A stretch of 64,000 nucleotides of DNA from JACVRW01 sp963764665 (GCA_963764665.1 CAVXTL010000001.1:1-64000), one strand, 5' to 3'. Shown: positions 16,065-24,963, counted from the stretch's first letter. Notes: generated from the letters alone by a model not told the origin. Numbers and translations: made by a program.

Positions 16065-17783
16065 ATGCCGATGGTGGTGCTCGTGCTGTTCGCCTTCCTC
16101 GCCGGCGCGGCTACCGCGCTCTCGCCGTGCGTGCTCCCGGTGCTGCCAGTCGCGCTGTCGGCGGGCGTGACCGGCGGGCGGAGGAGGCCGCTCGGCGTGG
16201 TCACCGGCCTCGTGCTGTCGTTCACGTTCGCGACCGTCGCGCTCGTGTACGTGATCTCCGCGCTCGGCCTGCCGGACGATTTGCTGCGAAACCTGGCGAT
16301 CGCCGTTCTGGCCGGGTTCGGCATCGTCTTGATCCTGCCGCGCGCGGCGGCCCGGTTCGAGGCGGCGCTCGGGCGGCTCACCCGGCGGGGCCCGGCGCAG
16401 CCGCAGGGTGAGGGGTTCGGCTCGGGCGTCCTGCTCGGAGCGAGCCTGGGCCTCGTGTACGCGCCCTGCGCGGGGCCGATCCTCGCCGGGGTGATCACGG
16501 TGTCCGCCTCGCAGGACTTCACGGCCGGGCGCCTCGCGGTGGCCCTCTCCTACGGCGCCGGCACGGCGGTCGTGCTCTACGCGCTGATGCTCGGGGGTCG
16601 CCGGCTGACCGGGCCGATCCTGCGCCGAAGCGCCCGCCTCCAGCCCGCCGTCGGGGCCGTGATGGTGGGCGTGGCGGTGCTGATGGCCGCCGAGCTCGAC
16701 ATCCGCTTCCAGACCGAGATCGCCGACAACCTGCCGGCCGTGCTCGTAAACCCGTCCAAGGAGCTGGAGGATAGTTCCGCCGCGCGTGAACGGCTCGCGG
16801 ACCTGCGCGGCGGGGGCGGCGGGCTGGTTGCGCAGGCGGCCGAGCCCACGCCCCCAGGCTCGGACCTGCCGGTGCTCGGCACGGCGCCGGAGATCACCGG
16901 CACCCAGCGCTGGTTCAACACGCCCGGCGGACGGCCGCTGTCGCTCGCGTCGCTTCGCGGCGAGGTCGTGCTGATCGACTTCTGGACCTACTCGTGCATC
17001 AACTGCATACGCACCCTGCCCCACCTGAAGGCATGGGACGCGCGCTATCGCGACGCGGGCCTGAACATCATCGGCATGCACGCGCCCGAGTTCCCCTTCG
17101 AGCGCGACGCGGACAACGTGGACCGCGCCGTGCGCCAGAACGGCCTGCGCTACGCCGTGGCCCAGGACAACGACTTCGCGACCTGGAGCGCCTACCAGAA
17201 CCAGTTCTGGCCGGCGAAGTACCTGATCGACTCGCGCGGCCGCGTGCGCTACAGCCACTTCGGGGAGGGCGCCTACGGAGAGACCGAGCGCGCGATCCGC
17301 TCCCTGCTCGCGGAGGCCGGCCGCGAGCGCCTGGGCGCGCATACGCGGGCACGGCCCGACACGCCGTCACAGGCGTCCACGCCCGAGTCCTACCTCGGCG
17401 CCCAGCGCGCGGAGCGGTTCGTCCATGGGCCGTTGGTAGAGGGCACGACGGACTTCTCGCTGCCCGCGGGCCTACCTGCCGGCCTTCCCCTCCACCACCT
17501 CGGCCTGGCGGGACGCTGGCGCATCGACGCGGACCACGCGGCGGCGGCCGGGAGCGATGCGCGCCTTCACCTGCGCTTCGCCGCCCGGCGGGTCTTCCTC
17601 GTGCTCGGTTCGACCGCGGGGCCGCGGAAGGTCGAGGTGATGGTCGACGGGAAGCGTCGGGGGCCGATCAGGGTGACCGGCCACCGGCTGTACGACATCG
17701 TGACGCTGCCGCGGCCCGGCACGCACCTGCTCACCCTCAGCCCGGAGCCGGGGACGGAGGCCTATGCCTTCACCTTCGGCTAG
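16065..17783 (+). CDS. dipZ: DipZ-type CcdA-thioredoxin fusion protein
   Basis: The 572-residue protein joins three parts. Residues 1-215 are a CcdA/DsbD-beta membrane domain with six helices and the paired Cys motifs SPCVLPVLP and APCAGPILAG. Residues about 265-420 are a TlpA-like thioredoxin domain with WTYSCINCIRTLPHL (CxxC near residues 311-314) and NQFWPAKYLID (cis-Pro region). Residues about 440-572 are the beta-rich C-terminal domain seen in mycobacterial DipZ. It should carry electrons from cytoplasmic thioredoxin across the membrane to extracytoplasmic disulfides. A GTAA-N7-GTAA element lies just upstream, and the two-component genes follow 16 bases after its stop. Confidence 0.88.
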   Translation: MPMVVLVLFAFLAGAATALSPCVLPVLPVALSAGVTGGRRRPLGVVTGLVLSFTFATVALVYVISALGLPDDLLRNLAIAVLAGFGIVLILPRAAARFEAALGRLTRRGPAQPQGEGFGSGVLLGASLGLVYAPCAGPILAGVITVSASQDFTAGRLAVALSYGAGTAVVLYALMLGGRRLTGPILRRSARLQPAVGAVMVGVAVLMAAELDIRFQTEIADNLPAVLVNPSKELEDSSAARERLADLRGGGGGLVAQAAEPTPPGSDLPVLGTAPEITGTQRWFNTPGGRPLSLASLRGEVVLIDFWTYSCINCIRTLPHLKAWDARYRDAGLNIIGMHAPEFPFERDADNVDRAVRQNGLRYAVAQDNDFATWSAYQNQFWPAKYLIDSRGRVRYSHFGEGAYGETERAIRSLLAEAGRERLGAHTRARPDTPSQASTPESYLGAQRAERFVHGPLVEGTTDFSLPAGLPAGLPLHHLGLAGRWRIDADHAAAAGSDARLHLRFAARRVFLVLGSTAGPRKVEVMVDGKRRGPIRVTGHRLYDIVTLPRPGTHLLTLSPEPGTEAYAFTFG

Positions 17784-17786
17784 CTC

Positions 17787-17792
17787 GATAAT
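17787..17792 (+). promoter_or_regulatory. GATAAT -10 box of the OmpR-type regulator gene
   Basis: GATAAT is followed by 7 bases and then the ATG at 17800, so transcription would begin at or next to the start codon. No Shine-Dalgarno is present, consistent with a leaderless mRNA separate from that of dipZ. Confidence 0.55.
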
Positions 17793-17799
17793 CGACCCC

Positions 17800-18513
17800 A
17801 TGGCGCACTCACAAGGGTCGCGCGGGTCGATCCTCGTCGTGGACGACGAGCCGACGATCGCAGAGGTCGTGGCCCGCTATCTCGAGCGAGCCGGATTCGA
17901 GACGCGGGTCGCAGAGGACGGGCCCTCCGCCGTGGCGGCGGCGCTCCAGTCCAGGCCCGACCTGATCGTCCTCGACGTCATGCTCCCCGGTTTCGACGGC
18001 CTCGAGGTGATGCGGCGGGTGCACGAGGACCTCGAGGAGCGCGTGCCCGTCGTACTGCTGACGGCAAAGGGCGAGGAGTCGGATCGCGTGGTCGGCCTCC
18101 AACTCGGCGCCGACGACTACGTGGTCAAGCCCTTCTCTCCCGCCGAGCTCGTCGCGCGCGTGGAGGCGGTGATGCGTCGCAGCGGCGGTGAGCCGGAGGT
18201 GGCGAAACCGCTCAGCTTCGACGGTCTCGAGATCAACGCGCCCGCACGCGCCGTGTTTGTCGGCGATCGCCCGGTGGAGCTCACCCAGCGCGAGTTCGAC
18301 CTCCTGCTCTTTCTGGCCCGGAACCCCGGACAGGTGTTCAGCCGCGACCAGCTGATGGAGAGGGTCTGGCGCTTCTCCTTCTACACCGACACCACCACCG
18401 TCACGGTGCACATACGCCGCCTGCGCGCGAAGATCGAGTCCGATCCTGCGAAGCCGCGGTGGATCCAAACGGTGTGGGGCGTCGGGTATCGCTTCCGCCC
18501 GGAGCCGCGGTGA
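17800..18513 (+). CDS. OmpR/PhoB-family response regulator
   Basis: The 237-residue protein has a receiver domain (SILVVDDEPTIAEVV, acceptor Asp near residue 58 in LIVLDVMLPGFDG, Lys in DDYVVKPFSP) and a C-terminal winged helix (LTQREFDLLLFLARNPGQVFSRDQL ... TVTVHIRRLRAKIE, read in parts). It is a DNA-binding partner of the kinase that overlaps its stop codon. Upstream lies dipZ and downstream the YxFxxD lipoproteins, both preceded by the same GTAA-N7-GTAA element, so these are its likely targets. Confidence 0.9.
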   Translation: MAHSQGSRGSILVVDDEPTIAEVVARYLERAGFETRVAEDGPSAVAAALQSRPDLIVLDVMLPGFDGLEVMRRVHEDLEERVPVVLLTAKGEESDRVVGLQLGADDYVVKPFSPAELVARVEAVMRRSGGEPEVAKPLSFDGLEINAPARAVFVGDRPVELTQREFDLLLFLARNPGQVFSRDQLMERVWRFSFYTDTTTVTVHIRRLRAKIESDPAKPRWIQTVWGVGYRFRPEPR

Positions 18514-19691
18514 GCCGATCGATCGCGATCGTGGCGGCCGCCGGAGCGCTCGTCGCCGCGCTCATCACCCCCGTCTACGGGTTGGAGCCGGGCCTCGTGA
18601 CCGCCTGCCTGGCGGCCGCTGTCTCGGCGGCCGGGCTCGCGCTGGCACACAGGGCCGCTGGCAGTCGCGCCCGCCGTCCGCTGCGCGGACGCTTCGGCGT
18701 CGTCGCCGGCACTGCGGTGGGGGTGATCCTCGTGACCGTGCTCGCCACCGCCGAGCTGATGTTCGTGTCGAACCACGACGCCCTCATGGTCTCCGCGATC
18801 GTCCTTGCGGCCACCCTCGTGGCCTTGCGCGCGGCTCAGGTCGCCTCCGCTGGGGTGGCGGGGGACGTGGAACGGATCCGGGACACCCTTCGGGCCGTCG
18901 GGGCCGGGGCGCGCGACCGGCGGGTGGAGGCAACGGCGGCGCTCGAGCTGAGCGAGCTGGCCGAGGCGGTGAACGGCATGATCGAGCAGCTCGCCGGCGA
19001 GGAGCGCCGGCGCGACGCCGCGGATTCCGCGCGGCGCAATCTCGTCGCCGCCATCTCGCACGACCTCCGTACCCCGATCACGGCGCTGCGGCTGATGGTC
19101 GACGCGATCGACGATGACCTGGTGGACCAGGGCACGCTGGATCGCTACCTGGGCACCATGCGAACCCACGTGACCGCGCTCGGCTCGATGATCGACGACC
19201 TCTTCGAGCTGTCCCGGCTCGAGGCCGGCGACCTCGAGTGGTCGATTGGCCAGGTCGAGCTGCCCGAGCTGGTCGACGAGGCGGTGGCCGCGATGCGGGT
19301 CGAGGCGGAGGCCAGGGGCGTGGCCGTGGCCACCGACCTCCCGCCGCTGCCGCGGCCGGCGCACGCAGACCCGGAGAAGCTCCAGCGGGTCCTCTTCAAC
19401 CTGATCCAGAACGCGATCCGGCACACCCCAGCCGACGGCAGCGTGACAGTGCGGGCGGAGCCCGCCGGAGACTGGGTCGAGGTCGAGGTGGCCGACACCG
19501 GCCCGGGCATCGCGCCGGCGGAGCGCGAGCGCGTGTTCGAGGCCTTCGCGCGCGGCGAGGCCGCCAGGTCAGGCGAAGGAGCCGGGCTCGGCCTGGCGAT
19601 CTGCCGCGCCATCGTCGAGGCCCACGGCGGCCGCATCTGGCTCGCCGACAGCGACGTCGGTACCCGCGTCCGCTTCGTAATCCCCACGTAA
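18510..19691 (+). CDS. OmpR-type sensor histidine kinase
   Basis: The GTG at 18510 overlaps the regulator stop (GTGA). The 393-residue product has two pairs of hydrophobic helices (about residues 5-50 and 70-112), a HAMP-like segment, a HisKA box with His near residue 182 (AAISHDLRTPITALRL) and a HATPase domain (FNLIQNAIRHTPADG, VADTGPGIAP, GAGLGLAICRAIVEAHGG). There is little extracytoplasmic sequence, so the signal may be in the membrane. The last codons overlap a putative operator for the next gene. Confidence 0.9.
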   Translation: MSRSIAIVAAAGALVAALITPVYGLEPGLVTACLAAAVSAAGLALAHRAAGSRARRPLRGRFGVVAGTAVGVILVTVLATAELMFVSNHDALMVSAIVLAATLVALRAAQVASAGVAGDVERIRDTLRAVGAGARDRRVEATAALELSELAEAVNGMIEQLAGEERRRDAADSARRNLVAAISHDLRTPITALRLMVDAIDDDLVDQGTLDRYLGTMRTHVTALGSMIDDLFELSRLEAGDLEWSIGQVELPELVDEAVAAMRVEAEARGVAVATDLPPLPRPAHADPEKLQRVLFNLIQNAIRHTPADGSVTVRAEPAGDWVEVEVADTGPGIAPAERERVFEAFARGEAARSGEGAGLGLAICRAIVEAHGGRIWLADSDVGTRVRFVIPT

Positions 19692-19697
19692 GGCCCG
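19677..19697 (+). promoter_or_regulatory. GTAA-N7-GTAA direct repeat upstream of the lipoprotein gene
   Basis: GTAATCCCC, two bases (AC), then GTAAGGCCCG. It differs from the element before dipZ only in the two central bases. The first half overlaps the last kinase codons and the second half begins within its TAA stop. The lipoprotein ATG follows 18 bases later. Confidence 0.5.
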
Positions 19698-19715
19698 CTT
19701 GCCACGATCGCCCGC

Positions 19716-20258
19716 ATGAAGCGAATCGCGATCCTCCTGACCGCCGGGCTGCTGGCGCTGGCCGCCTGCGGCGACGACGACGGCTCCGGTTCCCCCGCCG
19801 CCTCGGCCCCGAGCGACGAGGCCGCGATGAAGAAGGAGGAGGCGGCGAAGAAGCAGGAAGAGGCGGCAGTGAAGGAGGAAGAGGCCGCCAAGAAGGACGG
19901 GGCGGGCACGACGGTCACGCTCGGCGACTCGGAGTTCGGGTCGATGCTGTTCGGCCCCGACGATCAGGCGATCTACATCTTCCAGAACGACCCCAAGGGC
20001 GAGACCGTCTGCTACGAAGAATGCGCCGAGGCCTGGCCACCGGTGTTCACGGACGGCAAGCCGACTGCGGGGAAGGGCGTCCGGGATTCGCTGCTCGGAA
20101 CCGTGAAGCGCCGCGACGGCAGGCTCCAGGTGACCTACGCCGGGAAGCCGCTCTACTACTACGCCCATGAGGGGCCCGGCGAGGTCCGCTGCCACAACGT
20201 CGACCTGAACGGCGGGCTTTGGTGGGTCGTCGGGCCGGACGGTAAGCGCCGGGCGTGA
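19716..20258 (+). CDS. YxFxxD-repeat lipoprotein (secreted repeat family, COG4315-like)
   Basis: The 180-residue protein has a lipobox (LLALAAC, Cys18), then a charged coiled linker of KKEEAA/KKQEEAA repeats (residues 38-65), then two halves of the YxFxxD domain: YIFQNDPKGETVCYEECAEAWPP and YYYAHEGPGEVRCHNVDLNGG, with WWVVGPDG at the end. CYEEC and CHNVD supply three Cys that could form or exchange disulfides. The family is widespread in actinobacteria and often sits beside redox genes, with no settled function. It overlaps the next paralogue by 4 bases. Confidence 0.82.
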   Translation: MKRIAILLTAGLLALAACGDDDGSGSPAASAPSDEAAMKKEEAAKKQEEAAVKEEEAAKKDGAGTTVTLGDSEFGSMLFGPDDQAIYIFQNDPKGETVCYEECAEAWPPVFTDGKPTAGKGVRDSLLGTVKRRDGRLQVTYAGKPLYYYAHEGPGEVRCHNVDLNGGLWWVVGPDGKRRA

Positions 20259-20683
20259 GGCGTCTGATGCTTGTCGGCGCGGCGCTCGCTGCACTTGGCC
20301 TCGGCGCGCCGGCCACGCCGGCCATGGCCGGCACCAAGATCAGCGTGCACGGATCGGAGTTCGGCCGAATCCTCTGGGGCCCGGAACGGCAGGCGATCTA
20401 CGTCTTCCAGCGGGATGCGCGCAACAAGTCTCGCTGCTATGGCGAGTGCGCGGAGGCATGGCCGCCGGTGTTCGCCGAGGGCAAGCCGGTGGCCGGGAAG
20501 GGCGTGCGGCGCTCGCTGCTCGGAACCACCCGCCGCCGCGGCGGCAGGCGTCAGGTGACCTACCGGGGGAGGCCGCTCTACTTCTACGCGCACGAAGGGC
20601 CGCGGCAGGTCCTATGCCACAACGTGGACCTCAACGGTGGGCTCTGGTGGGTCCTCGGACCCAACGGCGTGCGCCGCCCCTGA
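20255..20683 (+). CDS. YxFxxD-repeat secreted protein, paralogue of the preceding lipoprotein
   Basis: Starting at the GTG in the GTGA overlap, the 142-residue protein has a Sec signal (RRLMLVGAALAALGLGAPA ... AMA) without a lipobox Cys, and then the same domain as its neighbour: YVFQRDARNKSRCYGECAEAWPP, YFYAHEGPRQVLCHNVDLNGG, WWVLGPNG. All three Cys are kept. Side by side the two mature domains are clearly duplicates. One would be anchored by lipid and the other released or held by its signal, which suggests an anchored and a soluble form of the same activity. Confidence 0.8.
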   Translation: MRRLMLVGAALAALGLGAPATPAMAGTKISVHGSEFGRILWGPERQAIYVFQRDARNKSRCYGECAEAWPPVFAEGKPVAGKGVRRSLLGTTRRRGGRRQVTYRGRPLYFYAHEGPRQVLCHNVDLNGGLWWVLGPNGVRRP

Positions 20684-20913
20684 GGGCCCGGCCCGCCGCC
20701 CAGCGGTGCTCGGGATTCGGGTAGTACCGCAGCCCCCGTCCCACTTGGAGCGCTGGTTCCACCTCGCGCGCATGCTCAAGGACGCGGGGCCGTCGAGCCC
20801 ACGATCGGCCGCGACGCGAGGCCCCGCTCCAGACCGCAGGTACCGCTCACCGAGGTGGCCCTTCAGCTACTGATCAATGAGGTCGCCGGCCAGCCCAGAA
20901 TTGCAGGGACTTC
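20684..20913. other. Intergenic stretch without a supported gene
   Basis: Between the second YxFxxD gene and the partial tRNA copy there is no reading frame with recognisable content, no hairpin of note and no ribosome-binding site. It lies at the inferred junction of two integrated segments. Confidence 0.5.
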
Positions 20914-20962
20914 AGGGTGAGCGACGGGACTCGAACCCGCGACCGCCTGGACCACAACCAGG
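20914..20962 (+). repeat. Perfect 49-bp copy of the tRNA-His 3' half (inner att site)
   Basis: The 49 bases are identical to 25022-25070, that is, from the bases just past the tRNA-His 3' end (AGGG) through the T-arm and variable loop to the 3' side of the anticodon stem (ACCACAACCAGG, complementary strand of the GTG anticodon loop). The 5' half of the tRNA is missing. This is the typical product of tyrosine-integrase insertion into a tRNA gene. The inserted DNA would be 20963-25021. Confidence 0.75.
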
Positions 20963-21009
20963 GGACCCTGGGTCATGTGGGGGTGCCTCAGGCTCTGTAG
21001 AGCCGACTG

Positions 21010-21039
21010 GGTTCGCTCAGGTCGGCTCAGGTTCGCTCA
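21010..21039 (+). repeat. Three tandem 10-bp repeats next to the att core
   Basis: GGTTCGCTCA, GGTCGGCTCA and GGTTCGCTCA follow each other without gap. The first and third are identical and the middle differs at two positions. They start 48 bases inside the inferred element end, where arm-type integrase sites would be expected. Confidence 0.6.
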
Positions 21040-21041
21040 CA

Positions 21042-21064
21042 TTGAGGCCACGAATGAGGCCACG
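21042..21064 (+). repeat. Paired GAGGCCACG motif near the att core
   Basis: TGAGGCCACGAA is followed directly by TGAGGCCACG. On the other strand this is CGTGGCC twice, 12 bp apart. A similar pair (GGCCAC-AATCG-GGCCAC) lies at 47650-47668, 64 bases past the 3' end of tRNA-Arg, which hints at related arm-type sites. Confidence 0.5.
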
Positions 21065-21140
21065 CTCCTACCCAGCTGTCACTCATGGACTCGCGGGCCT
21101 TCCAGGGCGATGTCCGGTCCTCGCCGAGGGGCCGTCTTGC

Positions 21141-21582
21141 TCAGCCCAGCGAGGGATCCCGCTCCTTCTCGAACCACCCGGGCGGCCCGCAGGCGACCTC
21201 GACGCGAAGCCCGTCCGGGTCGAAGACGAAGAGCTCGTAGAAGCCCTCGATGTCTCGATCCTCCTCGGGAGGGAAGTGGATCGGGGCGCCGATGTCGAGA
21301 CAGCGCTGATAGGCGGCGTCTACCTCCTCGCCGAGTCTCGACGTAGAAGGCGAAGTGCTCGATGCCGACGTGGTAGTAGTCGTGCTGACCGCCGTCTGCT
21401 GGCCGGAGCCCCAGGTATCCGTCGCCAAAGCGGAGGTAGACGACCTCCTCAGTGCCGCGGTAGCTCGGATAGCGGACCTCGTCGCGCAGGCCGAATGGCC
21501 CGAGCACCGCTAGATAGAAGGCGAGCGATCGCTCGACGTCGCTGACCGCGAGGTCGATGTGATGGATCATGCGAAGGGGCAT
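21141..21582 (-). pseudogene. Glyoxalase/dioxygenase-fold (VOC) protein, single frameshift
   Basis: From the ATG at 21582, preceded by AAGGAGAGAT, the product reads MIHHIDLAVSDVERSLAFYLAVLG ... GIEHFAFYVET, the first VOC half. After one extra base near 21340 the frame continues EEVDAAYQRCLDIGAP ... FYELFVFDPDGLRVEVACGP to the stop at 21141. The joined protein is about 146 residues and would be a complete metal-dependent VOC protein (metal ligands probably His in HHIDLAV, His in EHFAFYV and the late Glu in RVEVA). The strong ribosome-binding site suggests it was recently functional, or that the break is a sequence error. Confidence 0.75.
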
Positions 21583-21759
21583 ATCTCTCCTTTGGGCGTG
21601 CGCGCCTGGTCTCGTTCAGGGCATCGGCTAGATGGATCGCCATGAGTGGGTGCATGATCGAAGATGACCTCCTGATTCGGGAGCGGGAAGCGCGTCATGT
21701 AGACGCGCCCACGGGGCGTAGGGACCGTGGACGATTTCCTCGCGTCGTCCGTGGTCGGT

Positions 21760-22104
21760 CTACCGGCGCGAGATCGATGCCGCGGTGCGGCTCTCGTCCG
21801 GCCCGGTCGACGTCTGGCCGGATCTCGCCGCCACCGACGCCGCGGTGTGGCTCTCTTGCGGTCCGCTCGACGGGCGTAGGCCCACTGCCGCCGCGACGGC
21901 GCTCTCGTCGTGGCCGCCAGCGGGGGGAGTGATCGCCTGCGACTCCCCGGCTGCGGACGCCGTCCGGTCGCCGGTCGCGTCATTGCCGATCATCAACATC
22001 AGCACGATCGCCGCTGCCGCGGCGAGGGCCAGCAGTCCCGCGATCAGGACCGCCCAAGCGCTGCGCGTCCGGATTGGAATGGGATGAAGACCTACGTCCG
22101 TCAT
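21760..22104 (-). CDS. Small membrane protein with GP-ES-TAAS repeats
   Basis: The ATG at 22104 is preceded by AAGGAGG at 7 bases and is chosen over an upstream GTG at 22131. The 114-residue product has a short N-terminus, one transmembrane helix (WAVLIAGLLALAAAAAIVLML, about residues 17-37), and a Ser/Ala/Gly-rich outer part ending in near-repeats: GPQESHTAASVAAR, GPDESRTAASISR, with a weaker GGHDESAVAAAVG before them. The repeats look like an extracytoplasmic flexible or binding segment. The function is unknown. Confidence 0.65.
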   Translation of the reverse strand: MTDVGLHPIPIRTRSAWAVLIAGLLALAAAAAIVLMLMIGNDATGDRTASAAGESQAITPPAGGHDESAVAAAVGLRPSSGPQESHTAASVAARSGQTSTGPDESRTAASISRR

Positions 22105-22192
22105 GACCAGCCTCCTTGGATTGGGAACCACCGGAGCGACGAGCGTCCCATCCGGCCCCTCTCCCCGAAACCTGGAAATCCCTACTTATTGC

Positions 22193-24963
22193 TCAATCCG
22201 GCCGGGGTAAACGGAGTGCCAGCTCGGTCCGGGATCGGACGTCGAGCTTCCTGTACACCTGGGTGAGCGCGGCCTCGACGGTGTGAACCGACACGACCAG
22301 CGTCGCGGCGACTTCCTTGTTGGTCCTGCCCTCGGCGACGAGGGCGGCTACACGCTGCTCGGCCGGCGTCAACTCGTCCCGTGAGCCGCCTCGCCCGCCG
22401 ATCCGTCCTAGCTCGGCCCGCGTCTGCCCCGCCCACAGCGGAGCACCGAGCTCCTCGAAGCCCGTGAGCGCGGCTTGCAGGGTCTCACGCGCGGCTTTCA
22501 ACCGGCGCGCCCGGCGTTGCGCGGAGCCCAGCGCCAGGAGCGTCCGACAGCGCTCGAATGCGCCCGGCGTACGGCGGTGTTCGTAAAGGGCCTGATCGAA
22601 CGCCGCCAGAGCGCCGTCCGTGTCCCCCTCGGCAAGCAGGAGCCGTCCCTGGCAGCGGGCGGCTGTGGCGAGCGCCCAAGGGCAGTCGCAGCGAACGGCG
22701 CGTTCCCTGTACAGGCCAGGTAGCGCGCGGCCACATCGTGCTCCCCGACCCCGATGAGCGCCTCGATCGCGTTCGGCCAGACCGGGAAGAGGCTCGGTTC
22801 GTCCCAGCCCAGGTCCACCAGCCGGAGCGGCAGGAGCCGCAGGACCGCGTCGGCCCGCGCCGCGTCGCCGAGCGACAGCTCCAGAAAGCCGAGCGCGAAC
22901 CGGTTCAGGATTCGATAGACCTCTTCCCCGATCTCCGTTGAGAGCGCCGCGCCTCGTTCGGCCGCTGCACGTGCCTCGTCGACGCGACCGAGATGAGCAT
23001 CGGCCAGCGCCTTCGCCCAGAGAGCCGCGCCTCCCTGATACCGCTCCCCGCGCTGCTCGGAGCGCGCCCAGCACTCGGATGCGTGCGCTGCCGCGGCCTG
23101 GAAGTTCGCGGCTCGACACTCGAGCTCAGTGAGGTAGACGAGCAGCGACGAGTACGTGTAGTCGTCGCCGAGCGTCTCGGCAGCGGCGGCCTCGGCCTCG
23201 AACAGCTCGCGCGCCTCATCGAGGCGATCCACGCACATACGCCTGAGGCCCAGAACCAGATTCGGAGAGTCGGTATAGACGAGGGGAAGTCGCTCACGCC
23301 GCTGGAGCTCGAGCGCCCGATCAAGAGACCCCTGATCGCGGCGACCGCTCCAGATCTCGAGCGCGGCCATGAACGACAGCGCGGGGATGAGTACCCCTGC
23401 CCCACCGGAGCGCGTGGCGGCGGCAACCGCCAACTCGGCGTGCCGCAGCGCGGCCTCGTGGCCAACATGTGAACTGGAGCCGTAGGCTCGCTCGGCGTGG
23501 ATGACGCTGAGCCGCTTGTCGTCCCCTCGCGCGTCGGCGAGTGCCTGCTCGAGCGCGCGGTCGGCGGCCTCGAAGTCGTCGTTGCTGAGCCGGGCGAGGG
23601 CGAGCAGCGCGTCCGCTCGCTGCACGCCGGAAGGCAGCTCGACGAGAGCGTTCTCGAGGAGCTCTCTGCCCCGCCCCGGCAGCCCCGCGGGCTTGTAGGC
23701 GCGAGCGGCCTCGATGGTCCGCCGGCGGCGATCCCCTTCGTGGTCCGGTGGTGTGAGGGTGGCCGCCATCTCGAGCAGCTCGGCGGCCGCCGCCGACGCA
23801 CCGCGAGCAGTTGCCGCCCGGGCGCCGGCCTCGATCTCGTCCGCCACGGCGGCGGAGGGCCGCGAGCTGGCCTGTGCAAGGTGCCGCGCACGTTGCTCCG
23901 GCTCCTCCACCAGCCGGGCCAGATTGGCGTGCAGCTCGCGCCCGCGGCGGGGGCCGATCATCGCCGCCATGCCCTCCGCGAGCAGCGGATGCACGAAGCG
24001 TACGCTGTCGGCGGAGATCTCGATCACGCCGGCCGCGACAGCGCGGTCGAGCCGGTCGCCCACGCGGTTCGGTTCTGCCGACAGTGCCTCGAGCATGCCC
24101 ACGGTGGGGTCCCTCAACAATGCGGCCGGCTCGAGTAGGCGCCGCACGGGCCGCTGCAAACGGGCGAGTCGCTCCTGGGTCAGGGCCTCCAGGGACGCCG
24201 GCATCTGAAACGACGCCGATGGCTCATGCTCGGCGAGGGACCGTGCGAGCTGCACCGCGTAGAAGGGGTTGCCGCCCGTCAGCTCGTGGATGCGCTGCAG
24301 CACCGGTCGAGGCAGCGCACGACCCGTGTGGAACCGGACCACCCTATGCAACTCTCCGGCGCCCAACGAGCCGATCGGGAGGCGCACCACTCGCTCCGGC
24401 GGCAACGACTCGATCAGCTCCGGCTGGAGCGAGGCGTGCTCGACCCGCAGCGACGCCACCAGCCTCACCCTCCCGCTGCTCAGCCTGCGAAACGCGAACG
24501 CCAACGCGGCCGCCGTCCCGCGATCGAGCCACTGCACGTCATCGATGGCCACCACGACCGGCTTGCGTTCGGCAAGCGTGCGTAGGGCGCTCAGCACCCC
24601 TGCGGACACGGTGTGCGCATCTACCGTTCGCCCCCCGGCTTGTCGACGCAGCAGGGCGATCTCCAACGCCTTCGCCTGTGGCTCCGGGAGCTCCGGCACC
24701 ACCTCGTCGAGCGCGTCGGCGAGTAGGTCGCCAAGACCGGAGAACGCAAGCTCGGCCTCCGCTGGCGCCGGCCAGGCCATGAGCACGCTCGCGCCGGCGC
24801 CCGAGGCGGCAGCGACCGCCTCGCGCAACAGCGTCGTCTTGCCGATCCCCGCCTCGCCCTCGATAACAAGAGCCATCGAGCCCTCATCGACGGCAAAGGC
24901 GCTCACCGTCTCGAGCTCCTGCTCGCGCCCGACCACCTCGGGCGGCTCAGCCACCGGCGTCAC
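22193..24963 (-). pseudogene. Large LuxR-family ATPase regulator (LAL-like), one frameshift
   Basis: The first 745 or so residues hold an AAA/NB-ARC-like ATPase domain (VVGREQELE, Walker A GEAGIGKTTLL, Walker B VVVAIDDVQWLD) followed by a long alpha-helical TPR-like region. Near 22715 one base is missing, and the frame continues YRERAVRCDCPWALATAARC ... LTPAEQRVAALVAEGRTNKEVA ... VHTVEAALTQVYRKLDV, a LuxR helix-turn-helix, to the stop at 22193. The whole would be about 922 residues, normal for the LAL class. It is the right-most gene of the inferred inserted segment, next to tRNA-His. Confidence 0.78.

Noticed and set aside
20963..21140. Search for an integrase remnant next to the inner att site
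   Set aside because: No frame shows the tyrosine-recombinase R-H-R-Y pattern; only repeats are visible.
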